A stretch of 64,000 nucleotides of DNA from Psococerastis gibbosa (taxonomy: Eukaryota > Arthropoda > Insecta > Psocodea > Psocidae). The notes under the pieces were generated by a model. The model was given only the letters and a program-made list of their open reading frames with translations, had not been told where the DNA came from and ran no database searches. Of this stretch, positions 34,696-48,600 are shown piece by piece (the stretch's first letter is position 1; the number at the start of each line of letters is the position of its first letter). The position numbers and the translations under genes are program-made. Location of the stretch: contig OZ020491.1 in assembly GCA_963971405.1 (NCBI GenBank), positions 29,501,019-29,565,018 of the forward strand. The letters are read 5' to 3'.

Positions 34696-36471
34696 ATTGG
34701 ATCTGATTGATAATGCTGGCTTTGATAATTTAATGAAAATTGAAGTTTTCACTTCTCAATAAGTACAATTATATAATTACGAAGCAATCAGTTTTAAATG
34801 GCATTATAGGTTTAATCAACAATATTTGAATTTATGACCATTATTAGGCTATCAAAGGTGTACTAGTCCCGGTGGCAAATATGGGGGAACTGTATATGAT
34901 ACTCCTTAAATTGCGTGTCAGAAATGTGAATTAGTGATTGATAAGTCGCGGATGGCAATTACCTTGACCCCTTTCGTGACTAATATAGCATGCAAAACAC
35001 AGAAGTACAAGTACAATATTCTTATTACTGTTTTTAGCAAGATGAATCAACATGTGGTATGCCTACAGGTACATAGGTTTACAAAGTGACTACCATAAAG
35101 ATATTATAATCAAATCAAAAATCATTCCATACAAAATTCGGAAAAGATGTTCACATTCATGTGACTCGAAACAAAATATAATACATTGCCTACAGCATCT
35201 GCAATCTTTTTGATTGATTTATATGTAGTTACTTTTTTAGGCGCAGACTCTTTCCCAGATATGCGGCGGAAGGGCACTGGGGTATAGTGTATAGACCGGG
35301 CAGGTCAGCAGAACATGCACCATTGTCAGCAGTGGGACGTCACAGTTATGACAAGTTCAAGTTCAAGACAGGTTAGTCATTGTTAACTTATATGTATATA
35401 GATATATATAGTAAGATATATATAAGTAAGATAACTCGTTTGCCATAAGATGACTGGGTCAAACTGTGACAGAGATGGCTCAGACTCATACGCGAAAAAC
35501 GAAACTTCCAGTATAATTATTATATTATACATTATGGTTAAATCGAAAATAGGCTAGGCCTATATGACGTACGCTTGACTGTTTTTAAATGACAATAGGC
35601 CTTGATAACTTATAGAAAAGTATGTGTGCTCCACCCAACTTTTGCATGTGTGTTAAATTGATAATACGCTACAGTAATGAAAGGGGTGCGATAAGTAAAA
35701 AAAGTTCTTTTTGAGGGGGCACACTCACACGAACTCATTAAATATTTAAAGAGATAATTTTGGTATGCCCTTCTATTTTTGTTCTTAGCTAATAAAATAT
35801 GGCAACGGCATAGACTCAGTGGCGGACACAGATTTTTATTTTGGGTAGGTTCAACCCTGAAAATGCCACCTCAGTGGGCTCCCTATGTCATTTGGTATTA
35901 ACATTTTTCTGGGGTTAAAAAATAAAATGTAAACAAATCAATTTTGAATACGGTAACACTTTCCATTGTAAAATTATATTGCTTACATTATTAATACCAT
36001 GGTATTATATTAACCCCGGTGTTAAAATCGCCTAGATCGGGCCGCAGGTATAAACAAAGAATAAAAACAATACAGTAGTATTATTAAGCAGGCTATTTGT
36101 AGGTTTTTCCGAACAATTCTAGTTAGTATAGTGCCTTACTGGTTAGTCAACATAGAATGAAACGAAACCAAAAATAATATGAACACACAGTGAAAAACAT
36201 GAAATAAATTAACACTTTTACAAAATGTAAAATAACAAAAAATGAATATAAACATGAAAAACTTTAAAGCAAAAGTTTTGGTTTATTTGGTTGACTACAG
36301 CAAAATACCTTGTACCTTAAAATATTTGTGAACAACAGCAAATCCCATTATGATTAAAACGGCGGTTTTATAATTTTTAAATTTTATTTTAAATTTCAAT
36401 ATGGCGACAGTGTGTTGATTGTGGATAGTGATGTTTAAAATATAGTTATTTCAGTTATTTAATGCGTTAAT
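34696..36471. promoter_or_regulatory. Divergent spacer between EcKL-like gene and Chk2
   Basis: About 1.8 kb shared upstream region of two oppositely transcribed genes; any promoters must lie here, but I see no convincing TATA or initiator. It includes a LINE fragment (35225-35360) and a 'cagtggcggacacag' hAT-like end at 35818. Confidence 0.4.
35225..35360 (-). mobile_element. Non-LTR retrotransposon C-terminal zinc fragment
   Basis: Minus strand reads CHNCDVPLLTMVHVLLTCPV then PPHIWERV: the C-x2-C...H-x4-C end of a LINE ORF2. Confidence 0.65.
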
Positions 36472-36607
36472 ATGTCTAGTCAAAACAGCCAGAAATTGCC
36501 CGATACATGCCCGTCACCAGCCTCGCAATCTCAGACTGTATCAAGCAGTCAGGCTGATCGACCTTGGGGATACCTCTTTCCAAACAGGCCCAACGTGAGC
36601 TTCCTGG
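36472..36607 (+). CDS. CHEK2: Chk2 exon 1: SQ cluster
   Basis: ATG at 36472 follows stops upstream in frame-free AT-rich DNA; donor 'gtaagt'. SQ pairs at residues 3, 6, 18, 20 and 26, then PWGYLFPNRPNVSFL, which precedes the FHA domain as in other Chk2 proteins. Confidence 0.88.
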
Positions 36608-39600
36608 GTAAGTTTTTTGATTTTTTTAACTGAAAAATGCACAGTGTGAGATTAACATGTAAATACTGCGTTGATTATGGCTTTGCTAAAGGTTTAGTTT
36701 AGCTACCCCTAACGAAATCGTAAAATTTTATTACCTGTCAATAGTTCAAAAGAAATCATTTTTTGAAAAAATGAAAAGTCGTTCAAGACCAGTTTTTGAA
36801 TTACATCAAATCAGACGTGTACTTTTTTTTAATGTCAACGTTAGATTAAAATAAATAATTGTATTGTGTTTCTTCAATATTACATATAGAGCGAGAATAT
36901 AATGGTGTAGGGGTGGCCCAAAGGATTTCTCCCGTGCTGGGCCCCCCTTAAGAGCCTATAACGGGCATAATACGAGACATCGAAATGATATAAACCTTGA
37001 CCACGTGACATCGACATTTCGTAAGAAGAGCATCTTCCATTAGGGGCTATCCAAATATAACGCGCTAAGTAGGGAAATAAAAAACCAAGACTCCGTCGAG
37101 AAATTTAAGAAGATGGTACTAGTGTCACTGAATCCAGATTAATATTGATAACTGAACAGTAATAAGTGAACTCAGTTAATTTATTAGCACATAGTGCTAC
37201 TTATAAATACAACAACAACAACCTTCAATTTCTCACGAAATATGGAACGCAGAACAATGAAAAAATGCTGAATGGAAAGAAGAATTTTTTCTCCTAATTT
37301 TGATGTATAGTATGTGGCCTTAACTAACCCCAATTCGCCACAGTTGATGAACTCCTTCAACTTGAACTCCTGAGTGACCGTAATTTTTTGCGTATCAAGT
37401 TCACTAACTATAGCTGATCGGTATTGATGATTGCAACATACTATTATATCAAAATTAGGAGAAGAAATTCTTCTTGCCGTTCAGCATTTTTTCATTGTTC
37501 TGCGCTCCAAAGTTTTAATGGGGTGAAAGCGAGTTAGTTAACCTCTCGGGCCAGACAAAAATCATATTTGCAAACCTTCTAAAATATATTAACTGTAACA
37601 ATACACCATATATTTTGTCTTGTATATTCCATTTCTGTGCAAATTTTAATTTCTAATGAAATATGGAACGCAGAACAATGAAAAAATGCTGAATGGAAAG
37701 AAGAATTTTTCTCCTAATTTTGATACATAGTATGTTGCAATCATCAATACCGATCGGCTATAGTTAGTGAACTTGATACGCAAAAAATAACGGTCACTCA
37801 GGAGTTCAAGTTGAAGGAGTTCATCAACTGTGGCGAATTGGGGTTAGTTAAGGCCACATAAGTTACTATGTATCAAAATTAGGAGAAAAAATTCTTCTTG
37901 CCATTCAGCATTATTTCATTGTTCTGCGTTCTATATTTCATGAGAAATTGAAGTTTGAACAGAAAATGGAATATCGGCGACTCTGGTTTGCCCTTACTTC
38001 ACAAAGAACGATAAATTCCTATTTAGGCAATTCGTCATTTACTTCTTCCTTTAAGATTATCTTATTTTGTAGATTAGCAATAGTTCAAATAAAAACTTAC
38101 TTCTTACTTCGTAGTACAGGGCTTCCAGCTCAGGTGATGCCGACTGCCTTATGTCTCGGAAATGCCCTTGACGCTAGTGTCCACATGTTCGGCGTGCACA
38201 GGATCTTATTATGTCCGCCCTCATTGTGTCCAACCTGACCGCGTAGTTTGTCCCGTTATGTGCATGGGGCCGAGCACTGCAGGAGTATGTGTTCCAGTGT
38301 TCCATTAGCTAGACCACATGCACGGCATGCTGGAGATTCGATTAGATGGAAACGGTGCAAGTATTCATTGGTAGTAAGTGGTAGTAAGAATGCAACGCTT
38401 CTGTTAATCCCGCGATACTGTACTGATGATGCTGGCGCAAGGTTGTATTGCGTACAGGGCTCTACCAGTGGGGAAACCCTCCATCTCTGTATCCATTCTT
38501 GAAGTAGGACTCTGTCAGCAGCATTCTTACAGTGTGTTAATGAAAACTGGGGTTCTTGCATTGGTTCCATTTTTGCCGTGTCTTTTGCTATGCTATCAGC
38601 TACTTCATTTCCAGAGACACCGCAGTGAACAGGGATCCATTGCATCGTTATCTTATTTTGTTTGCTTATTAAATTTTTCATTAGCTCTCTTGTTTCCTCC
38701 ATACGAAAGTGATAGGGTCCTGGAAATGACCGTGCCAGTGCTTGAAGAGCTGATCTGGAATCGGTTAGGATACAAATTTCTTGATTGCTATACATCATAC
38801 AACATTGCAGTGCGGCATTTATAGCGATTAGTTCTGCATCCATACTTGAAGAAGCATTTGTAGGAACGTGGCATCTTTCCTCTGAGCTTTGATTATACAC
38901 GCCTGACCTAGCCTCTTTGCGATTTAGGTCAACCGGCCCATCGGTAAAAATTTTCTGGTGGTTCCTATATTTTGTTTGTGCCAACGGCCTTACCATGTTG
39001 GTTCCATTAGAGCAGAGCATGTTTCAAACTGGGGCAACTTGGTAGTGTGCACAGCGTTGGCAGGGGAACCTGGTGGGACATGATTATTCGCTTAGACAGT
39101 ATAAGTCGAGTCCTGGTCACCTCCGATTTAATCGTGTGACTTTACCATTTTCCCCAAGTGGTTCGGAATCCACTATAATCAGGAGGTCCACCCTGTTAGT
39201 CAACGCCTCTTTCCCCGAGGTGAAGGAGTCTGCCCTTAGGGTGCCTCAAGTTAACAAACAGACTCACTCCCCCCGCCAGGCTGACAGGGTTGCTTAAAAG
39301 CAGGCGTTTGAAACAACAACATATTTTGTTTGTATCATTTCTGTGGTCTCCTGTTTTAGCACGTTGATGCAGTTGTTCTTTGTGAGACCTGTAGGCAGCT
39401 CAAGTATTATTTCCCAGTGTACCCTGTCACTTGGTGTACTTTCCGCCATTTCGTTACTTAAAAATTGAATATATTATATAAAAATATAATCTTTCTTCTT
39501 CGTTCTTTCTTTTCCTTGTCCAGTATTCACTGGACAAGGAGCATATATTACAAAAATACAATACATAATAATACCATCCCGCATCCCCAAGCTAGCGCTT

Positions 39601-42600
39601 ATTTGGGACAAAAGACTCATACAGTGCAGCTAAACAAGGCTTAATCATTTAGTTTTGTTATTTATTTATTTATAATAATAATAATAGTAATATATATATA
39701 TATATAATGTGAATCACAGTTATCAAGACAAACCAAAATGATCACATTTTCAAAAATACAAAATACACCAGGGTACACGTCCACATATTCAAGGTGAAAT
39801 AGTAGCAGAAAGCAGAAGCACGCGAAGTCCCTCATTCTGTTGCCATTTCCACTTGAATGCATAGTCACCCGATCTGTCATACCTTATTTAATAGCTCATT
39901 TTTAAATAGGTTACGTCCCATTGAGAACGGGTCAATATCATACTCATTAAATAATTTGTAAATCCTCTGCAAAGGATTCTCATAGTGACCATTAAATATA
40001 AATAACTCTCGAGAGCGAGTGGCCCTCACGTTTACTCTAATTGGAAATAATTCCAAAATTTGTGGACTGTCAATTAAGTAGTTTAAGACATTGTACACAA
40101 ACAGGCAGTCCAACACATCTCTCCTAGATTTTAAGGTTGAAAAGTTAAACTCATTCGCATGGCGCGAATAATGTGGATACACCTTGTGCTTGCGAAAATA
40201 TAGATATCTGAGAAATCGTTTTTGCACACGCTCCAAGCCAGAAATATAAGTAATTGCACTAGGGTTCCACACTACTGTGCCATATTCCCGTTTAGATCTG
40301 ACCAGTGCGAAATATAATAGCTTAAACGTGTCAGTATTATGGAAGTTGTGGCAGATTCTTGTTATAAAGCTTAAAGTACGTCTGCCCGTTCCTTCGAGGT
40401 CAGCAGCAACTCGGCTTCTGTATCCATTCGCCTCAGGATCTCAGCATTAGGGACACGATCTCCCCAGAATATACGCAGCATTCGTCTGTGTAGCCACATT
40501 TTAAATGCGCTGATTCTGTTCTTCTTGTAAGCAGAGGGGGCATTCGGATGAATCGGCCATAACTATTCTATGGGGGTGACTCTGGGGGTAATCGTGTTCT
40601 GTGGCCATTCGTGACGTTGCCACGGCGCAAAGTGCTGGAGATCCTATCTAATCTAAAGTCTCTTACACCCCTAAGCAAGAAATTTTGTCCACAGCTCTTT
40701 TTGATGATGATTACAGAGTACCTGATTGAACGGATTGGTTGGGGTAGCTCTGGGAGTAATCGTGTTCTGTGGACATTCGTGACGTTGCCACCGCTCAAAG
40801 TACTGGAGATCCTATCTAATCTAAAGTCTCGTACACCCCTAAACAAGCATGTTTGTCCACAGCTCTTTTTGATGATGAGTACGGAGTACCTGATTGAACG
40901 GATTGGTTGGGGTAGCTCTAGGAGTATTCGTGTTCTGTGGACATTCGTGACGTTGCCAGAGGGCAAAGTACTGGAGATCCTATCTAATCTAAAGTCTCAT
41001 ACACCCCTAAGTAAGAATTTTTGTCCACAGCTCTTTTTGATGATGAGTACCTGATTGGACGCTCCCCTCGATGCAACCTAGTTCTCACCGATGCGATTCA
41101 AGAATCCTTCTACTGTCAACTGAGCAAGGAGCACTTTCGTGTCAAACGCGCGCCCATAAGCCCGCACAGTGGCCTTATGGAGGTCAATCTCATCGATTTG
41201 AGCTTCAACGGGACTTACATTAATGGGAAGAAGATCGGAAAAGGCAAGAAGACGGTTCTCAGGAATAATGATCTTATTTCACTGGCTGTATCTACTTTTC
41301 AAGGTAAATATGCGTGCCGCCGAAGATGTCCGGTGTGACTGTGGAGTGTGGTGCTATTCATGACACCGCGCACCCGCTAATCTGTCCACTACTGCCGTCT
41401 GGTCCTTTCACGATTGATGACCTCCATAAGGCGATAGACAAAACCGTCTTTTAGGGAGCCTACCCATAAGTAGTCTAAAAGACATGTAACTAGCCTTCTG
41501 ATTGGCTAATAATATAAATAAATAATAAACAGATTTAAGTCCAAATTCTATAGCACTTACAGTAATGTAACATAATACAGAAGTTTTGTTACATGAAATA
41601 AAACACAAAGCCAAGGTACAGTGTCTAAAGCTGGCCATTCACGAGGGCTCCAAACGGACTCGCGCCAAGCCAAATGGCGCGTGCTGTTCCAATTGGCGTT
41701 AGCGCCATTTAGAGGGATCATCACGAATGCGCCGAACCAGTCGCTCCAAATCTTTCAAATTGTACAGTGTGACGATATGGTAGAGGTACTTTTACACTGT
41801 ACAATTTGAAAGACTTATAGCGACTGGTTCAGCGTAGTCGTGATGGCCATGGAGCAGGACGCGCCATTTGGCTTGACACGAGTCCGTTTGGAGCCCTCGT
41901 GAATGGCCAGCTTTAAACGGCTGATGTGAACATAGGCAGACTCAGTGCACGTGGATCGAAATCGCTAAGATTATTCGTGGTACTAACTATCCTACGAAGA
42001 AGTTGGGATTGACTGATCACGGTTTTGGATCTAGTGTTTCCAGTTCCAACTCTAATAAGATGGACTCTCTCGAGTATAGATGACTGTTTATCAACTTGTA
42101 GAAGAATATACAGTCTGCAACCACGCTTTTACACTCCAGAAACATCTGAGACCTCACTTGCAGCTGAGCTATCCTAACTGCAAGTCTCTGCTGTGTGGAT
42201 AGGTCCCGTGATGCCCGAAACATAGATAACGTTAGAATCTTTTTTGTACTTAGACGAAAAATTGTGACAGCAGGCCATAGATACAGAACCGGTCCGAGTT
42301 TACTCGAACATGCTTTCCAATTTATCAATTAGTAGGGAGGGAAAATAAATAATTTCATGGTAAATAATTCTCCTATGGTTAAATTTCGGATATCTCGGGG
42401 GGGGGGGGGGGGGGGTGTCCACCTGACGTCACTGGAGGTGAGGTAGCCTCAATATATTTAAAACACATTACAACACAGTAATAATGGCAGGGCAGGCAAT
42501 GCATTTCAGCGTGAAGTTTCTATCATTTTTTTCAAAAAAAAACTTTGCGCAAAAGCAAATAGGTTTTTGGGAAAGCGAACTGTCCGGTTTCGTTACTCAA

Positions 42601-45600
42601 CTTAACACCTAAAACATGCCTGAAGGTAGAAATCATTGATAGAAAAGTTTCGCAGAAATATTATTTTTTAGTCATTTTTCATTAAAATTAAGTTATTTTT
42701 ATTTTTTTACCCCCAGAAGCAAACTATCAAGGGGTAAGCGACCCCCGCATTTTATCAACATTAAGAACTACTAGAATATATGTGAATTTAAAAGAAATCG
42801 TTGGAGCCGTTTTTGAGAAATAATTTTTTTAGACGTTTTTTTGGAGTTTTTTGAGAATAAAACCCCCCCAAATTGAGTTAGCCCAAAATATAAAAAAATG
42901 GTCCCGAGGTATGATTTTTGTGAACCTACATGCCAAATTTCACTCAAATCCACCGAGTAGTTTGCCCGGAAATCGACGAACCGACAGACAGACATTTCGT
43001 AAAAAACACTTTTTTGGGTTCCTGGGACCCCAAAACGTGTAAATCCGTTGAAATCTCGGAATCGAAAATTTCGACCGTCACAAAGCTTTCCTTATACTAC
43101 GTATAAATTGGAAAGCAACTAGTACACACGTGTATTACCTTTAGACTTAGCTGTCAAGAGTGATTATTATGCAATTGAGGATAATTGTCAGCACAACAAC
43201 ACCATAGAAATACATTAACTGGAGCGGCGGAAGCCATAATATGCCTTACGAGGCACCCGTTAACCATAAGCCAACTATCAGAGATAAGTACCTACGCAAA
43301 AAATATTGAAGTCTTACACATTGCAGAATGGATACCTGGACCCAGTCAAAAACTGTGTACTTAGCTTGTGCAGGCTACCCTTATCACTGGTTTTCCCCGC
43401 CAAATTGCCTACTTATCTTGTGCAGGCTACACTAGCAGCCGTATTGATAACGGTTTCCAGCTACGGGATGAATATCATCCATTAATGCGTGTTTACATGG
43501 AGGTATGCAAGTACCGGACACTCACTAAGCCCAATAGCTCCCATGGCAAATTTCTCAGTGAGTCGCCCGCGTTCGAATCGTCCGTGGGTACCAGGTCTAA
43601 GTTGTAGAGTAGTGGTACAGACTCCAACTTTCATCCGAAAGGTTGTTGGTTCGAATCCCACACTTGCTAAATTTTCTGGCCATGCTTCGAAAGGTAAGTA
43701 ATGCAGGCGGTCCCGGGCTTTTCTAGTTGAGTGTAAGAGAGGGCTTTACGTTCCTAACTCCGCTAGGTTGGCTTAGGCGCCCATTCCCCATACGTACAAC
43801 GTCAATGAAAATTATGAAATTGAAGGACATTTCAATTTCTCATTGATGGGGGCCATTCCATATGTTTTTCAAAAATTGACAATTTTCAATTAAAGCGTAT
43901 GCGCCAAATTTTTGAAATTTGTTTGCATTTGTTTCTTGAAATTGTTTTTGTTTTCTTCGTCGCCTTATTATTTAATCCTTATTATAATTTTTATACAGAA
44001 ATGCTTTCTTTTTAGAGAAATCAATTAAAATAGTTGTACTTGTCATATCACATGACGCCATTTTTTAATTTTAGATTGTTTGTTTCATTGTTTGTGATTT
44101 TACTCTATTATCAATTGATCATTGATCAATTTTAACAATGGCATAGAGTAAAATTGAAATGTCCTTCAATTTCATAATTTTCATTGACGTTGTACGTATG
44201 TAGAATGGGCGCCTTAGTAATAGAACAAAAGAGTCAATATTTATTTAGTTATTTGAGTTGCTTCGTTTTGTTTTCAGCGTTTACTTACATGGACAGGGAA
44301 CCGGATTTGGAGGTACGCAAATACCCGAGAGATGTCCATGACTCTTACGCGCTGTCCCGGAAGATTGGCTCCGGTGCCTACGCGGAAGTTCACCATGTGT
44401 TCGAGAAAAAGACTGGAAAGAGCTACGCCATGAAAATTATACAAAAGATCAAGTTCTTGCAGGGTGACAAGTTTGCACATAGTCTCCCGAAGAGACTGAT
44501 GAGAGAAGTGAAGATTCTCCGCAGTTTAAGTCATGTAAGTTTTCAGACATTAGCCGTCAGCAGGGAATACAACAGCAGCACCTTTAGTTAGTTATTATTT
44601 TCAAGGACTTTTTATGGCCTACTTATAGTGTAATAGTGAGATTCTCCAGAGAGTTATTCTCCAAGAGTTATACCTAGTTAAGTGTGTTATATCATGTTAA
44701 GTTAACACACCGATAACCCGATAGCCAAGCTAACCAGCGTGCTATCCTCAACTCACTTCCAAGTTGGTTAACGTGCGATCGATAGCTCAGGTTTGACCGC
44801 CGCCATCTTTATTTTTGTTGATTGATTTGAAATGCGTTTAAAATTTTGTAGTATTTAAATTTATTTGCATAATCTATTATCACATGCAATTACCGTAAAT
44901 ACTTAAAATTATAATAACAAAATATATAAACAAATGTGGCACTAGAATAGAGTTCCGCCACTTTCCATAAACCCGTGCCACGAACGTCTGACTACTGCCA
45001 CGTTGTTTAGTCTGTTTTCGATTTTCGATATAGCTAGATAACTCACTCCCGTGGTCCACTCACGATTGTGTGTTAACTTGAATAGCGCATCTAACTCAAT
45101 AACACCAACACCGTGAAGAACCCCAGTGACTTCATCATACTTAAAATTGTTGAAAGAATAAGACCCAACTGAGCCACAATAAAATATATTAACAGTGACC
45201 GGTTTCGGGTAAGATACCATCATCAGACTTAAACAAACAAATGAAACACGCCATTATATATTGTACATACCAGGGGGGAGGGGGGTACAATATTAATTGG
45301 TAGGAGGTGGGCGGGGTTGTGAACATAACATTAGGAGTGGGCAGCAATTTTGGAAAATTATTTCGTTGGTTAGATTTTCGTTATTTTGTAAAGCCTTGTT
45401 CATTTCTATACTCTCTAACCTATCGAGAATTTTACCCTTGTTATAACAGTGCATCAACTTGAAATTGTCGAAATCGCAAGTGTGGCCATTGTCGTGCAAG
45501 TGAACGGCGAACACCGAATTACAATCGTTTTTACCGATTGCCCTTCGTTGCTCGTTCAATCTACTTATAGTGGCCCATAATAATAAATAAAGGACATGTA

Positions 45601-48600
45601 GCGTAGTGGTACGGACTCTGACTTTCACCCGAAAGGTTGTTGGCTCGAGTCGCACACTGGCTACATTTTCTGGCCATGCTTCGGAGGGCATGTAAAGCAG
45701 GCGGTCCCGGGCCTTCCTAGTTGAGTGTAAGAGAGGGCTTTATAGCCCTAACTCCGCTAGGTTGGCTGACAATAAAAAGTCCTTATATAATAAGGTCATG
45801 GCCAATGACCCCATAGATTTCGGACATTATTTGTATTGTTTCCGTATGGATTTTTAAATAAATAAATAAATATTTACTTTTTTTGTTCTATTACAAAGCC
45901 AACCTAGCGGAGTTAGTGCTATAAAGCCCTCTCTTACACTCAACTAGGAAGACTCGGAACCGTCTGCTTTATATGCCCTCCAATGCATGGCCAGAAAATG
46001 TAGCAAGTGTGGGACTCGAACTAACAACCTTTCGGGTGAGAGTTGGTGTCTGGACCACTACTCTACATGTCCTGACCACAGGAAGGTTTTGTTGAACTAA
46101 TTTTAAGCCCATGTGGAAAATAAAGACAATTTTCTTTTCTTTCTAAAAAAAAAAAAAAATGCAGTAATTATGGATAATCAGTGCTCCCAATACATTGGAT
46201 ACCATGACATTATTATTGTTTATTACAATATTTAATCGCCGCTCCATTATAAGCTGCTGCCCCAACGATCAATCCAGTGTTTTATGATAGGGGAAATCAA
46301 GACTGCCGTGATTTAACCCTAAGACAATTATTTACCATCGAAATTCAGTACTCATAATTATCTATTACGGTATTTTTACCAATCTATAAATAGGTAAGCA
46401 TGAGTTGGTTCACTCGCACCGTTTCTCTTAGGGGGATTTATCTACCTATTGAGATGGTGACCAATGTTCCTTCTCAACTTTTCATTTCATGGCCCCCTGA
46501 GTCTAAAACCACCTCCCGTTCAAAATTATATACATGTATGTATATACTGTATATGTATATTTTAGGCGAATATTCCACTTATCAATATTCCGTCATTTAT
46601 GCATCAATAAGTCTCTACCATATTATAACTTAATTTATTATAGATAAGTTAAGTATCTACATAACAGTCTCCTTAAAACAAAAATCTCATCAATTATTGA
46701 TGCACAAATGACGGAATATTGACAAGTGGAATAGCCAGCAGCCAACAAAATTGAAAAATAATAAAGCTACGATCTTATTTTTTTTTTTTTTTTGCAGTCG
46801 TTTGTTATTAAGTTCCATGACGCCATCGACCATCCAAATACTTTGTTTCTGGTCGTGGAGTTGGTCCAAGGCGGGGACTTGTTTTCTTTTCTGCGAGATA
46901 AGAAAAAATTGAAGGAGTTCCAAGCCAAATCCCTCTTCTACCAACTCACTCTGGCCGTGAGGTACTTGCATTCGCGAGGAATAATTCACAGGTAAGCAAT
47001 ATTTAACTTTTTTTTAAGAAAAAAGTAAGGTGCATGCAAAGAAGTAAATTGTAGAAAATTATTTGCTCGCCACTAGCCGCGTTTTACGCTCGGTCTACTT
47101 ACATTTACCGCGCCTTATCCTCATAGGCGGCTATTCCACCGACGTCGTTTTTCATTGTGCATGTGCATGACGTGGCAGCAGACATGATTAATAAGTCTCT
47201 GCCATATTTTAATTAGACTATAATGTAGATACTTAACTTATCTATTATGATTTAAGTTATAATATGGCAGAGAAATGATGTCTGCTACCACGTCATGGAC
47301 ATGCACAATGAAACACGACGTCGGTGGAATAGCCGCCATAGCAGCGTTTCTCCACAGTTCTGTTGTCTGCGTCCCAAACTTCTCATATATCCGGTGATCT
47401 TTCTTTTCGGTGTAACTTTCGGCCTCCCTTCTTCCTTGTATCTCCCGGTTCATTACTCTTTTGACTAGGTGGTTTTGGTCTCTACGTAGTTGATGTCCCT
47501 ACCAGTTCTGCCTCTTTCAGTTTTTCCTGTAGGTCATGGGTTCACATCTCATGCTTTATAACTTGGTTTCTACGTTGGTCTCTCAGTGTTACACCGCAGG
47601 ATCTTCTTAGCATTCTCATTTCTGCTGCGTGAATCATATTTTCCTCACACTTCCGTAAGACCCAGCACTCAGACCCATACAGCATACACGGTCTCCTAGT
47701 AGTTATAGTGGTGTTTCTGATTTGTCATTGAAAAATTATCCTAATTTCAGGGACATAAAATTGGAGAACATACTGGTGTCTCATGTGGGCGTGGAATTGT
47801 GTGTGAAGCTTGCTGACTTTGGGCTCTCAAAATTCATGGACTCGCATTCCCTTCTGAAGACGCATTGTGGCACGCCTATGTACATTGCCCCGGAGATACT
47901 CAAGAGCGAGGGCAGACCTGGTAGCTATAACGAGCAGATTGATGTCTGGAGCATGGGTGTTGTTTTGTATATGTGGTGAGTGTTTTGTTCTTTACTTTAT
48001 CCAATGCCAGCTCTTGGCAACTCTGTCATTCGCCGACGAGCCTCCCAGTAAAGACGCATGGAGTTTCGGTCCTGGGGGTTAACCGGATACATTCATTAAA
48101 TTGTTTATAAGCGTTTAACTTTTTTGAAGGAAAAAAAAAGTTGTAGAGTACTGCGCAAGCCTGTAGGTGCAGACCGTCCATTCTCTCAGAGTTGCGAAGG
48201 GGACGGGGTAACCCCGATCCGGTGAAGATGCGCTTGTAAGTAGTTGTGCCCAGTGGTAAACCTGAATTTTGCGACTGCATCAGCCCTCGGTAGATCACGT
48301 GGTATGGGCTGGTTTCTCGCAGCATGCATCTTCAGTAGTATGCTTGAGTTGTTTCTTTATTGCGGTTTCTATAGTGCTCTTGGCTGATGTCAGTGATACG
48401 TCATTATTGGGTTCAGGTAAGAGAGTACCCTCCTTCGCTAGAGCGTCTGCACGTTCGTTTCCCAGCATGCCGATGTAACATTGGTACCCATTGAAATACG
48501 AGGTCCCATCCACTACACAACATTTCAGAAAGAGTTTGGCGGCAGTTCTTAGTCAACTCGCAGTCTGTTTTGGAGGGCGATGATGGCGGCGTACCAGGAA

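Noticed and set aside
40611-41054. 147-residue open frame across the 168 bp repeats
   Set aside because: It is open only because 168 is a multiple of three; the frame differs from that of the FHA exon and matches no family.
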